Assembly (NCBI RefSeq): GCF_013778505.1
Contig: NZ_JAAOWU010000031.1
Location: 1-34,614, forward strand
Length of the DNA: 34,614 nucleotides
Reading direction: 5' to 3'
DNA from: Pseudomonas sivasensis
Lineage (GTDB): Bacteria; Pseudomonadota; Gammaproteobacteria; Pseudomonadales; Pseudomonadaceae
Shown one piece after another: positions 1 through 8,294 of the stretch (positions are counted from its first letter, which is position 1; every line of letters starts with the position of its first letter). The translations under genes were made by a program, and so were the position numbers. Below the pieces are notes generated by a model that worked only from the letters and a program-made list of their open reading frames with translations, was not told the origin of the DNA and searched no databases.

Positions 1-81
1 ATCCCGAACTCAGTAGTGAAACGATGCATCGCCGATGGTAGTGTGGGGTTTCCCCATGTGAGAGTAGGTCATCGTCAAGAT
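1..81 (+). rRNA. rrf: 5S ribosomal RNA, 3' part
   Basis: The first ~81 bases match the 3' two thirds of a Pseudomonas 5S rRNA. Visible are the ATCCCGAACTCAG segment, the GATGGTAGTGTGGGG stem with its TTTCCCCATGTGAGAG partner, and the closing GTAGGTCATCGTCAAG. The 5' ~40 nt lie outside the window. The gene ends an rRNA operon reading rightward and is followed by a strong intrinsic terminator. The exact 3' end is set by homology and may shift by one or two bases. Confidence 0.95.
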
Positions 82-90
82 TAAATTCCG

Positions 91-125
91 AAACCCCATT
101 TGCGAAAGCAGATGGGGTTTTGTTT
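91..125 (+). terminator. Intrinsic terminator of the rRNA operon
   Basis: AAACCCCATTTGC pairs with GCAGATGGGGTTT (13 bp, one G-T wobble) around a GAAA tetraloop. A T-rich tail (TTTTGTTTT) follows. It sits ~10 nt after the 5S gene, so it ends the rRNA transcript and insulates the PBP2 gene downstream. Confidence 0.93.
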
Positions 126-352
126 TGCGCGATCGGAAAGTGCGAGGGCGGGTCAGGGCGAGCTCTCGAATATCCTCAGGGACGGGGGGCCTGCCACCTT
201 GGTCATTGATGTGCAAACATCCGTCAAAGTACCGTTGAGGAATTCAATGCAAAGTGTTTCTGCATTTTTGGTATGGTGCAGCACATTTTCCCAAGGATTG
301 ATCTTTCATCGCAGGATGCGGCGTCGACCCTCTTCAACGAGATGCTGTAGAA
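126..352. other. Intergenic region upstream of the PBP2 gene
   Basis: About 230 bp lie between the rRNA terminator and the PBP2 start. No convincing ORF, repeat or RNA gene is seen. It presumably carries the PBP2 promoter, but no -35/-10 pair stands out enough to place one. Confidence 0.5.
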
Positions 353-2245
353 ATGCCAGAACCAATACCGATCAAAGATCACGAAAAAGAAAACCGTCTT
401 GTCAATAAACGCCTGCTCGCTTGCGCGCTACTGGTCATTGGCATCACATGCGCTCTGGTGGGGCGTATGTATTTCCTGCAGGTCGTACAGTTCGACTACC
501 ACTCCACAATTTCTGAGAACAACCGCGTCCACGTATTACCCATTACACCGACGCGTGGCCTTATCTATGACCGCAACGGTGTGGTATTGGCCGACAATCG
601 CCCCAGCTACAACCTGACCATCACCCGCGAACGCACCACCGACCTCAAGGGGGAGTTGGATGCCATCGTCAATCTCCTGCACTTGCCGCCTGAGGACCGT
701 GGATTATTCGACAAGGCCTTGAAGCAAGCGCGCCATCCCTTCGTCCCAGTGACGTTGTTTTACGAGTTGACCGAAGAGCAAATTGCGTTGCTGGCAGTGA
801 ATGAGTTCCGCCTGCCGGGGGTCGATGTAGAACCACAGTTCGTCCGTCACTATCCGCTGGCCGCTCACTTCGCCCACTCCATTGGCTATGTGGGCCGTAT
901 CAACGAGAAAGAATCTAAGACCCTCGACTCGGTGGAGTACCGTGGCACGCAGTCTATCGGCAAGACCGGTATTGAGCGGTTTTACGAATCCGAGCTACAC
1001 GGTCATGTCGGTTATGAAGAGGTTGAGACCAACGCCCAGGGTCGCGTGCTGCGCGTGCTCAAGCATACTGACCCGATCCCCGGCAAGAACATCGTCCTGA
1101 GCCTCGACGTCAAGCTCCAGGAAGCGGCTGAGGAGGCCCTGGGTGATCGTCGCGGCTCAGTAGTGGCACTTGACCCGCAAACCGGTGAAGTACTGGCCAT
1201 GGTCAGCAAGCCCAGCTTCGATCCGAACCTGTTCGTAACCGGTATCAGCTTCAAGGAATATGCCGCGCTGCACGACTCCATCGATCGACCGCTGTTCAAC
1301 CGTGTCCTTAGAGGCCTGTACGCACCGGGGTCGACCATCAAGCCAGAAGTGGCCATCGCAGGCCTAGACAGCGGTGTCGTCACCGCCCAAACCCGGGTGT
1401 TCGACCCGGGTTACTACCAACTACCCGACTTCGACCACAAATACCGCAACTGGAACCATAGCGGCGACGGTTGGGTGGATATGGACGCAGCCATCATGCG
1501 CTCTAACGACACATACTTTTACGACCTGGCCCACAAGCTGGGTATCGACCTCCTACACGACTATCTCGCGGAATTCGGCCTGGGTCAGAAAGTATCCCTA
1601 GACATGTTTGAAGAGTCAGCCGGCCTGATGCCGTCTCAGGCCTGGAAGCGCGCGACCCGCCGCCAGCCCTGGTTTCCAGGCGAAACCGTGATTCTCGGCA
1701 TCGGCCAAGGCTACATGCAGGTCACGCCGCTGCAACTGGCTCAGGCCACCGCGCTGATCGCCAACAAAGGTGTATGGAACCGACCGCACCTGGCCAAAAC
1801 GATCAATGGCGTGCCGCCCGTTGACGAAAACCCCATGCCGAACGTTGTACTCAAAGACCCTCGCGACTGGGAGCAGGTCAACCACGGCATGCAACTGGTA
1901 ATGCACGATCCGCGCGGTATCGCCCGGGCCGCTGCGCAAGGTGCGCAATATCGCATCGCCGGCAAGAGTGGTACGGCCCAAGTGGTCGCGATCAAGCAGG
2001 GCGAGCGCTATAACCGTGAGAAGACATTGGAACGCCACCGCGACAACGCCTTGTTCGTCGGCTTTGCTCCCGCCGAACACCCGAAAATCGTGATCTCGGT
2101 GATGATCGAAAACGGTGAGGCCGGTGGTCGCGTTGCAGGACCGGTCGTGCGGCAGATCATGGATGCTTGGCTGCTGGACCAGGACGGTCACCTGAAGCCG
2201 CAATATGCAGCGCCAGCCAAGGCACCGGGTGAGCCGCGCGTCTAG
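353..2245 (+). CDS. mrdA: Penicillin-binding protein 2 (peptidoglycan DD-transpeptidase)
   Basis: A 630-residue class B PBP that would cross-link lateral-wall peptidoglycan as part of the elongation machinery. Domain order: short cytoplasmic N-terminus, one membrane anchor (about residues 20-45), PBP dimerisation domain (about 60-230), then transpeptidase domain. The three penicillin-binding motifs are intact: SxxK at S327-K330 (STIK), SxN at S384-D386 (SND), and KSGT at 538-541. Length fits the PBP2/MrdA family. The ATG at 353 gives a normal N-terminus but has a weak Shine-Dalgarno. In Pseudomonas the main mrdA normally sits beside rodA. This copy stands alone after an rRNA operon, so it is probably a second PBP2 paralogue. 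The symbol denotes the family, not the primary locus. Confidence 0.9.
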   Translation: MPEPIPIKDHEKENRLVNKRLLACALLVIGITCALVGRMYFLQVVQFDYHSTISENNRVHVLPITPTRGLIYDRNGVVLADNRPSYNLTITRERTTDLKGELDAIVNLLHLPPEDRGLFDKALKQARHPFVPVTLFYELTEEQIALLAVNEFRLPGVDVEPQFVRHYPLAAHFAHSIGYVGRINEKESKTLDSVEYRGTQSIGKTGIERFYESELHGHVGYEEVETNAQGRVLRVLKHTDPIPGKNIVLSLDVKLQEAAEEALGDRRGSVVALDPQTGEVLAMVSKPSFDPNLFVTGISFKEYAALHDSIDRPLFNRVLRGLYAPGSTIKPEVAIAGLDSGVVTAQTRVFDPGYYQLPDFDHKYRNWNHSGDGWVDMDAAIMRSNDTYFYDLAHKLGIDLLHDYLAEFGLGQKVSLDMFEESAGLMPSQAWKRATRRQPWFPGETVILGIGQGYMQVTPLQLAQATALIANKGVWNRPHLAKTINGVPPVDENPMPNVVLKDPRDWEQVNHGMQLVMHDPRGIARAAAQGAQYRIAGKSGTAQVVAIKQGERYNREKTLERHRDNALFVGFAPAEHPKIVISVMIENGEAGGRVAGPVVRQIMDAWLLDQDGHLKPQYAAPAKAPGEPRV

Positions 2246-2246
2246 G

Positions 2247-2648
2247 TCATGGCTTCCACTCGTCCCAGCGTTCCATATCCTCATAGGCGAGCCAGGGTAC
2301 ATCGTGGCTCGCCCATATGTGCGAGGTGGGACTGACGCCCGGATCATCATCCAGCGTTGCCACTCGCACAATTACATGGGGCTGCTGGCTACGCTCCGCC
2401 ATCAGGTGTGAGCCGCAGCGTTTGCAAAAATGTCTGAATTTTCCCGGTGAAGACTCGAAGGCCGCGCGCAATTCCTCCCCTAACGTCCAGCGAAAATGCT
2501 CGCGCATCACCCCTGCCGTGGCGACAAACGCCGCCGCGTGTATCTTGCGGCAGCTCCTGCAATGGCAGTGGCTGATGGGCATATCCAAGATGTCCACCTG
2601 ATAGCGCACACCTTTGCAAAAGCAACTTCCATTCAATGGTTCAGTCAT
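2247..2648 (-). CDS. GFA family (glutathione-dependent formaldehyde-activating-like) zinc protein
   Basis: A 133-residue protein with the GFA/CENP-V fold signature. The zinc-binding cysteines are C9 and C11 (SCFCKGVRY), C28, C30 and C33 (HCHCRSCR), and C75 and C78 (FCKRCGS), with the spacing expected for the family's two zinc sites. The founding member (Gfa) was proposed to join formaldehyde to glutathione, but most bacterial homologues have no proven reaction, so no substrate is assigned. It converges on the PBP2 gene with one base between the two coding regions. The start has a poor ribosome-binding site; the N-terminal motif position still supports it. Confidence 0.85.
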   Translation of the reverse strand: MTEPLNGSCFCKGVRYQVDILDMPISHCHCRSCRKIHAAAFVATAGVMREHFRWTLGEELRAAFESSPGKFRHFCKRCGSHLMAERSQQPHVIVRVATLDDDPGVSPTSHIWASHDVPWLAYEDMERWDEWKP

Positions 2649-2747
2649 AACGTATTGCCGGGTTCAAGGATGGGGTCATCATCATTGCTTACAACCTCAG
2701 GTTGCGCATTGTTTGATGTCGCCTACTGTCAATGGAGGAGGTGACTT

Positions 2748-3215
2748 ATGCACGTATTAGATCGCATCGAGCGAAAAGTCCTGCTCAACGCTTCACGCAA
2801 ACAGGTCTGGGAGGCGCTGACCAACGCTGAGCAATTCGGCGATTGGTTTGGCGTCGCCCTTAAGGGCAAAGTCTTCGGGGTGGGAGAAACCATCGAGGCG
2901 CCGATTACCTATCCAGGTTACGAGCATGTGGTCTGGAAAGCCAAAATCGAACGCATCCTGCCACAGACATTGTTCTCTTTCTGGTGGCATCCCTTTGCGG
3001 TTGAGAAGGGCGTCGATTATGACCAGGAGACACCCACCTTGGTTGAGTTCACGATTGAAGATCGTGCTCCGGGCATTCTGCTTCGGGTTGTGGAGTCCGG
3101 CTTCGACGCAGTGCCCCAGGCTCGTCGCCAGAAGGCCTTCAAGATGAACTCTCGTGGCTGGGACGAGCAGATGGGTAATATCGAAAACTATCTGAACACT
3201 GCCCGTCGGGCATGA
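2748..3215 (+). CDS. SRPBCC / AHSA1 domain protein
   Basis: A 155-residue single-domain protein of the START/Bet v1-like SRPBCC superfamily, of the type annotated as activator of Hsp90 ATPase homologue 1. Supporting features are the opening I-x-R-x-V-L-L-N-A-S-x-x-Q-V-W-E-A-L-T strand-helix segment, FGDWFG, the central FxFxWHP-like strand (LFSFWWHPFAV), and the C-terminal helix GWDEQMGNIENYL. These proteins have a hydrophobic cavity and bind or sense small ligands; the bacterial role is usually unknown. A strong GGAGGAG lies 5-10 nt before the ATG. It stands apart from its neighbours and no operon partner is evident. Confidence 0.85.
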   Translation: MHVLDRIERKVLLNASRKQVWEALTNAEQFGDWFGVALKGKVFGVGETIEAPITYPGYEHVVWKAKIERILPQTLFSFWWHPFAVEKGVDYDQETPTLVEFTIEDRAPGILLRVVESGFDAVPQARRQKAFKMNSRGWDEQMGNIENYLNTARRA

Positions 3216-3221
3216 CCCAAG

Positions 3222-3243
3222 CGGGCATCATTGCTGATGCCCG
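3222..3243 (+). terminator. Hairpin after the SRPBCC gene, possible terminator
   Basis: CGGGCATCA, a TTGC loop and TGATGCCCG form a perfect 9-bp stem just after the SRPBCC stop codon. There is no clear T-tract after it, so termination may be weak or assisted by Rho. Confidence 0.45.
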
Positions 3244-3416
3244 TGCTTACAGCTTTCAGCTCCCATGGCTGTAGTGACTTCCTATGTGCCAAGAGCCCTG
3301 AGTTGGCTAATAGAATAAATTTGTGAGATTGCAGCCTGTGCGCGCGTTTACCTGCCGCGCTGGCCCGTATGCCGCGTAGAATCAACGCCTGAAAGCGATT
3401 CCTGAGGTGCGGCAAG

Positions 3417-5774
3417 GTGGATTTACAGCAGGGTTTTGTCCTGACCCGGCATTGGCGCGATACCCCGGCGGGTACGGAGGTCAGTTTCTGGCTGGCCACG
3501 GACCAGGGCCCACAGTTCATCCGCCTACCCATGCAGACCTCGGTGATGTTCATCCCAGAGGCCCATCGCAAGCCGCTGGATTGGTTGCTCAAGGGCGAGC
3601 GTGATATTGAATTGCGCCCCTTGCAGTTGTGCGATTTTCATCACCGCCCGGTCCTGGGCCTGTACACCCGCCAGCACCGCCAATTGATGGATGTAGAAAA
3701 ACGCCTGCGCGCTGCCGGCGTCGACGTCTACGAAGCCGATGTACGTCCACCTGAGCGCTACATGATGGAGCGCTTTATCACCGCCCCGGTCTGGTTCGGT
3801 GGCACACCCGACGTCTCTGGTGCTCTGTGCGACGCGCAGATGAAACCTTCCGCCGACTACCGCCCGCCGCTCAAACTGGTGTCCCTGGACATAGAGACCA
3901 CCGCTCAGGGCGACCTGTACTCCATCGCCCTTGAAGGCTGCGGTGAGCGCCAGGTCTACATGCTCGGGCCACCGAACAAAACCGACGCAGTGGACTTCAA
4001 GCTCGACTACTGCGACACCCGCGCCCAACTGCTGGAGCGCCTCAACCAATGGCTCGCCACCTTTGATCCCGACGCCATCATCGGCTGGAATGTCGTGCAG
4101 TTCGACCTGCGCGTGCTCCACGAACACGCCCAACGCCTCAAGGTGCCGCTCATGCTTGGCCGTGGCGACGAACCCATGGCCTGGCGCGAACATGGCAGTC
4201 GCAACCATTACTTCGCCGCAGCGGCGGGGCGCCTGATCATCGACGGTATCGAAGCCCTGCGGTCGGCCACCTGGAGCTTTGAATCCTTCAGTCTGGAAAA
4301 CGTTGCGCAGACCTTGCTGGGCGAGGGCAAGGATATCTCCACGCCCTACCAGCGCATGGACGAAATCAACCGCATGTTCGCCGAGGACAAGCCCGCACTG
4401 GCGCGCTACAACCTCAAGGACTGCGAGCTGGTCACGCGGATTTTCGAGAAGACCGAACTGCTCAAGTTCCTGCTCGAACGAGCCAGCGTCACCGGGTTGC
4501 CAGCCGACCGCAATGGCGGATCGGTCGCAGCATTCACCCACTTGTACATGCCGCTGATGCACCGCCAGGGTTTTGTCGCGCCCAACCTGGGCGACAAACC
4601 GCCCCAGGCCAGCCCCGGCGGATTTGTCATGGACTCACGTCCCGGTCTCTACGAATCCGTGCTGGTACTCGATTACAAAAGCCTCTACCCGTCGATCATC
4701 CGCAGCTTTTTGATCGACCCCGTGGGCTTGATCGAAGGCCTCAAGCACCCGGACGACAGCGAATCAGTGGAAGGCTTTCGCGGTGCGCGTTTTTCCCGTA
4801 CGCGTCATTGCCTGCCGTCTATCGTCGCCCGCGTCTCCGAGGGCCGTGAAGTGGCCAAGCGCGAACACAACGCGCCGCTGTCCCAAGCTCTGAAAATCAT
4901 CATGAATGCGTTTTATGGCGTGCTCGGTTCCAGCGGATGCCGCTTCTTTGACACACGACTGGCGTCCTCGATCACGATGCGCGGCCACCAGATCATGCGT
5001 CAGACCCGCCAGCTGGTCGAAGCTCAGGGCTATGAGGTGATCTACGGCGACACCGATTCAACCTTCGTCTGGCTCGGCAAGGCCCATTCCCAGGAAGCTG
5101 CCAGCCGTATCGGAGAGGCGCTGGTGCAGCACGTCAATGCGTGGTGGCGCGAGCATCTGCACAGCGCATTTGGCCTGCAAAGCGCTCTGGAGTTGCAATA
5201 CGAAACCCACTTCACGCGCTTTCTCATGCCCACCATTCGCGGTGCGGAGGAGGGCAGCAAAAAACGCTACGCCGGCTTGGTCACGCGCGCTGATGGCAGC
5301 GAAGACATGGTCTACAAAGGCCTGGAAACCGTGCGCAGCGACTGGTCGCCCCTGGCTCGGCAATTCCAGCAGGAACTTTACCAGCGCATCTTTCACCGCC
5401 AGCCCCATCAGGACTACATTCGCGACTACGTTCGCCGAACCCTGAGCGGCGAATTCGACGAACTGCTGATTTACCGCAAGCGCCTGCGCCGCCGGTTGGA
5501 TGACTACGAACGCAACGTACCGCCCCACGTGCGCGCCGCGCGCCTGGCCGATGACTACAATGACCGCCTGGGGCGGCCGCGCCAGTACCAGCGCGGCGGT
5601 TGGATCAGCTACGTGATCAGCGTCAACGGCCCTGAACCGTTGGAAGTACGCCAAGCGCCCATCGACTACGATCACTACGTTACCCGGCAGTTGCAGCCGG
5701 TGGCCGATGCGATTCTGCCCTTTGTGAATGACGATTTCGGCACCTTGGTCGGTGGGCAAATGGGGCTGTTCTAA
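3417..5774 (+). CDS. polB: DNA polymerase II (family B)
   Basis: A 785-residue family B polymerase, the length expected for bacterial Pol II. It acts in replication restart and translesion synthesis and in E. coli is SOS-induced. The exonuclease motifs are SLDIET (D158, E160), NVVQFD (D230) and YNLKD (Y331, D335), so proofreading looks intact. Polymerase motif A is DYKSLYPS (from D419), motif B is KIIMNAFYGVLGSSG (from K493), and motif C is YGDTDS (543-548). The C-terminus QMGLF matches the beta-clamp-binding peptide seen at the end of E. coli Pol II. The start is a GTG; the N-terminus DLQQGFVLTRHWRD fits the family. No clear LexA box was identified upstream. A short AGGTG lies near the start. 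Confidence 0.96.
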   Translation: MDLQQGFVLTRHWRDTPAGTEVSFWLATDQGPQFIRLPMQTSVMFIPEAHRKPLDWLLKGERDIELRPLQLCDFHHRPVLGLYTRQHRQLMDVEKRLRAAGVDVYEADVRPPERYMMERFITAPVWFGGTPDVSGALCDAQMKPSADYRPPLKLVSLDIETTAQGDLYSIALEGCGERQVYMLGPPNKTDAVDFKLDYCDTRAQLLERLNQWLATFDPDAIIGWNVVQFDLRVLHEHAQRLKVPLMLGRGDEPMAWREHGSRNHYFAAAAGRLIIDGIEALRSATWSFESFSLENVAQTLLGEGKDISTPYQRMDEINRMFAEDKPALARYNLKDCELVTRIFEKTELLKFLLERASVTGLPADRNGGSVAAFTHLYMPLMHRQGFVAPNLGDKPPQASPGGFVMDSRPGLYESVLVLDYKSLYPSIIRSFLIDPVGLIEGLKHPDDSESVEGFRGARFSRTRHCLPSIVARVSEGREVAKREHNAPLSQALKIIMNAFYGVLGSSGCRFFDTRLASSITMRGHQIMRQTRQLVEAQGYEVIYGDTDSTFVWLGKAHSQEAASRIGEALVQHVNAWWREHLHSAFGLQSALELQYETHFTRFLMPTIRGAEEGSKKRYAGLVTRADGSEDMVYKGLETVRSDWSPLARQFQQELYQRIFHRQPHQDYIRDYVRRTLSGEFDELLIYRKRLRRRLDDYERNVPPHVRAARLADDYNDRLGRPRQYQRGGWISYVISVNGPEPLEVRQAPIDYDHYVTRQLQPVADAILPFVNDDFGTLVGGQMGLF

Positions 5775-5833
5775 CGATCAACACCCCTTAAAAGTGTGGG
5801 AGGTTACGCCTCCATCGATAGGAGAAAACGCTC

Positions 5834-6466
5834 ATGTACACGCTCTACGGCACCGACGAATCCGGCTCTTGCATGATCGAAATCGCCCTGCAGCGCTGTG
5901 CGGTGCCGTGGCACCGAGTGGACGCCAGCTCCTGGCAGGAGAGCGAGGGCAGCGAAGCCTTGGCGCGCATCAACCCGCTCAAGCAAATCCCCACGCTGGT
6001 CACTCCCGGCGGGCAGGTGCTGACGGAAAGCGCCGCGATCCTCATTCACCTGGGGCTCGAATTTCCCGACTCGCACCTGCTGAACGGCGACCGGGCGCAG
6101 ATCATCAGAGGCCTGGTGTATATCGCCGCCAACTGTTATTCGGCGATCGGCATCATTGACTACCCGCAACGTTGGTTGGGCAACGCCAATGAAGCGGCCC
6201 AAGTGCAACTGGCGACCGGCACTCGCCGCTATCTGCATCAGGCCTGGGTAGTGTTCGCCGATCAGTTCGAACAGCAGCTGTTTGCGCCGAACGGTGAGCC
6301 GAATGCACTAGGCATTATGGCGGCAGCAGTGTCGCGCTGGGATGACGCCCGTGAGGCGTTGGGCGGCTTGGCACCAGGCTTTGCCCAGACGTTGGCGCAG
6401 GTGGATGCCGATCCTGTCGTGGCCCCGGTTTTTGCGCGGCATTGGCCGGAGTGGAAGGTCTCGTAA
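5834..6466 (+). CDS. Glutathione S-transferase family protein
   Basis: A 210-residue GST-like protein. The N-terminal thioredoxin-fold half (about 1-80) contains YGTDESGSCMIEIALQ, then the cis-proline segment NPLKQIPTLVTP and the glutathione gamma-Glu-binding segment LTESAAILIHL. The C-terminal half is helical. The expected role is glutathione conjugation or a glutathione-dependent reaction in the cytosol; the substrate cannot be told. The residue after YGT is not a classical Cys/Ser/Tyr arrangement, although S11 and C13 are nearby candidates. An AGGAG sits 10 nt before the ATG. It follows polB by 59 nt and may be read through from it, though the two functions are unrelated. Confidence 0.88.
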   Translation: MYTLYGTDESGSCMIEIALQRCAVPWHRVDASSWQESEGSEALARINPLKQIPTLVTPGGQVLTESAAILIHLGLEFPDSHLLNGDRAQIIRGLVYIAANCYSAIGIIDYPQRWLGNANEAAQVQLATGTRRYLHQAWVVFADQFEQQLFAPNGEPNALGIMAAAVSRWDDAREALGGLAPGFAQTLAQVDADPVVAPVFARHWPEWKVS

Positions 6467-6489
6467 TGTTTCCGCAATCAACGGAAACA
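6467..6489 (+). terminator. Hairpin after the GST gene
   Basis: TGTTTCCG and CGGAAACA form a perfect 8-bp stem around a 7-nt loop, starting immediately after the GST stop codon. No T-run follows, so its role as a terminator is uncertain. Confidence 0.35.
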
Positions 6490-6630
6490 ATCACGGATGT
6501 CCGCGCCAAACCCTTGCGTAGCGGGCGTCCTGACCTACGCTTTCTTAAAGCGCTGTAGGAATCATCCTTGAATTTGACTGTCGCAGACATGAAACTCAAG
6601 AACCCTGCATGGAATTCAAAGGAGGTGCGC

Positions 6631-7206
6631 ATGCTCATCCGGTCGCTGACCCTGGCTACCTTGATGGCTTTTACGGGGCCGCTGTTGGCTGCTGATGATA
6701 TCAACCCGCTCAAGCAGGATCTGGGCAAGGCCCGGCCGTTGGTGGTGGTTGAGCTTGATTCAGGCAACTCCACGCTGGTGACCCTTAAGAAACAACTGGA
6801 CGAGCCCGCCATCAAGCAGTCCTTTGAAGAGCGCGCCATGGTGTTCTACACCGTGAAGTTCGGCAGCATTGGCGCCGAAGGCGAGAAGTTCGCCAAGGAC
6901 CCAAAGGACAATAAAAAGCTAACGCCGCCCGAAACCAATGCACTGATCCGCGCACTCAAACTTGGCGCTGGCAGCGGCACTAAGGTGATCCTGATCGGCA
7001 AGGATGGCGATAAGAAACTTGAGAAGACCGTGCCACCGGATACCCTCGACTTGAAGGAATTCTTCAGCACCATCGACCAGATGCCCATGGCGGAGAAAGA
7101 AGCCGCTGCCGCCGCAGAACCTGAACCCGCCCCACCAGCGCCAGCCAAGGGCGCCAAGCCCGCAAAGCCGGGCAGCAAACCAGCCCCTCAACAACTGGAT
7201 GACTGA
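6631..7206 (+). CDS. Secreted DUF4174 domain protein with Ala/Pro/Lys-rich tail
   Basis: A 191-residue protein. It has a signal peptide (MLIRSLTLATLMAFTGPLLA, cleavage before ADDIN) and a DUF4174-like domain (about 25-150). The domain runs from NPLKQDLGKARPLVVVEL through VILIGKDGDKKLEKT to the characteristic IDQMPMAEKE ending. The last ~40 residues are low-complexity Ala/Pro/Lys. DUF4174 proteins are predicted periplasmic, thioredoxin-like in outline, and of unknown function. The start at 6631 is preferred because GGAGGTG lies 3-9 nt upstream and the signal peptide begins there. An upstream in-frame start at 6568 would bury the signal peptide. The gene ends at a strong shared terminator. Confidence 0.85.
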   Translation: MLIRSLTLATLMAFTGPLLAADDINPLKQDLGKARPLVVVELDSGNSTLVTLKKQLDEPAIKQSFEERAMVFYTVKFGSIGAEGEKFAKDPKDNKKLTPPETNALIRALKLGAGSGTKVILIGKDGDKKLEKTVPPDTLDLKEFFSTIDQMPMAEKEAAAAAEPEPAPPAPAKGAKPAKPGSKPAPQQLDD

Positions 7207-7212
7207 ACCCGA

Positions 7213-7245
7213 AACCCTGTAGGCCCGCAGCCTACAGGGTTTTTT
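7213..7245. terminator. Bidirectional intrinsic terminator between DUF4174 gene and pslL
   Basis: AAACCCTGTAGG and CCTACAGGGTTTTTT form a ~12-bp stem, with T-runs in the rightward reading and A-runs that become T-runs leftward. It lies between convergent genes and would end both transcripts. The left-reading pslL stop codon falls inside the right arm of the stem. Confidence 0.9.
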
Positions 7246-8272
7246 GTGGCTTACGCACCGGAAACGGAAAGTAGAAAAACCGCAAAAACGCCACCCGCTT
7301 GATCACTTCCCCGATCAACAACGGCACCACCACAGCCACGACAAAACCGATACACGCCGCGACAAACGCATGCAGCCCCAGCCGCTCCATCAGGTCAAAC
7401 GTCTTGTGCTGGATCTCGCCATGGAAGATCAACAAAATCAGCGTCGATTGGCCAATATAGGTCATCGCCCTGGTAATCAGGGCCGACACCATCAGCACCC
7501 GTGCCAGCGCCCAGCACACGTAAACACCAATCACCGCCAGCAGGCTGGTCCACAGCCAGTGGTCGTAGCGCCGTTGCGCCAGGTCCATGGTGTCGTGGCT
7601 GTAGATGAACACAACCGCGAATAGCGCCACCGAAAGCAACAGGGTCAGCACCGACCCCGCATGGGTACGCAGCCAGTCCCGCAGCAGATAGCCGTAGACG
7701 AAACACGCGCTGCTGATCAGCGTGATGTCCAGACTGAATGGCAAGCCGGGCAGTACCCAGGTTTGCCCGCCGACCGTCACCGGCAATTGCCAGAACCAGG
7801 GCAGCATCCAGATGCCGATCAGCAGCGGCACCAGCATCAGTACACAACTCACGGCCAGCGAAAGACGCTGGATCAACCGTAGCAGCACCCAACCAAACAG
7901 AATCGCCACCCAAAAGTGCGGCAAAAACCAAAGAGCCTGCCATGGGATGGTGTCCACCGAGGCATACAACACCCCGCCGATATCCGGCAGCAGCGGCTGG
8001 CCGCGCAGCAGATCTCGCACGATCACGTACACCAGCATGGTGAAGAAAAACGGCTTGAGCAGGCCATCCGCCTTACGCACCGCCATCTCGAGAAAGGGCT
8101 GTTCAGGCTTGAAAAGGACCCCCGACAGAAAGAAGAACAAAGGCAGCACGAACGACGCCAGGATCAGATACATAAGGTCCGGTGACGTGGCGACAAACCA
8201 ACTGTGGGCATACACGATCACCAGGATGCCTATGCCTTTGGCGATGTCCATTTGGATCCAGCGATGTTTCAT
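7232..8272 (-). CDS. pslL: PslL, membrane acyltransferase of the Psl pathway
   Basis: A 346-residue polytopic membrane protein of the acyltransferase-3 (OafA/NodX-like) family. The N-terminal motif RWIQMDIAKGIGILVIVYAHSWF carries the conserved RxxxxDxxKGIGIxxVxxxH pattern. About ten membrane segments follow, and the C-terminus is short and basic (FPVRKPQK). In P. aeruginosa pslL is the twelfth gene of the locus and is needed for polysaccharide production; acetylation of Psl by it is inferred from the family. The ATG at 8272 has GGGGAAA just upstream; a TTG at 8290 is an alternative. It is last in the operon, 22 nt after pslK, and its last codons overlap the terminator. Confidence 0.88.
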   Translation of the reverse strand: MKHRWIQMDIAKGIGILVIVYAHSWFVATSPDLMYLILASFVLPLFFFLSGVLFKPEQPFLEMAVRKADGLLKPFFFTMLVYVIVRDLLRGQPLLPDIGGVLYASVDTIPWQALWFLPHFWVAILFGWVLLRLIQRLSLAVSCVLMLVPLLIGIWMLPWFWQLPVTVGGQTWVLPGLPFSLDITLISSACFVYGYLLRDWLRTHAGSVLTLLLSVALFAVVFIYSHDTMDLAQRRYDHWLWTSLLAVIGVYVCWALARVLMVSALITRAMTYIGQSTLILLIFHGEIQHKTFDLMERLGLHAFVAACIGFVVAVVVPLLIGEVIKRVAFLRFFYFPFPVRKPQKTL

Positions 8273-8294
8273 CTGCGTTTCCCCAGTCAACCCT

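Noticed and set aside
100..408. 102-codon ORF after the 5S gene
   Set aside because: It begins inside the rRNA terminator, lacks a ribosome-binding site and overlaps the PBP2 start.
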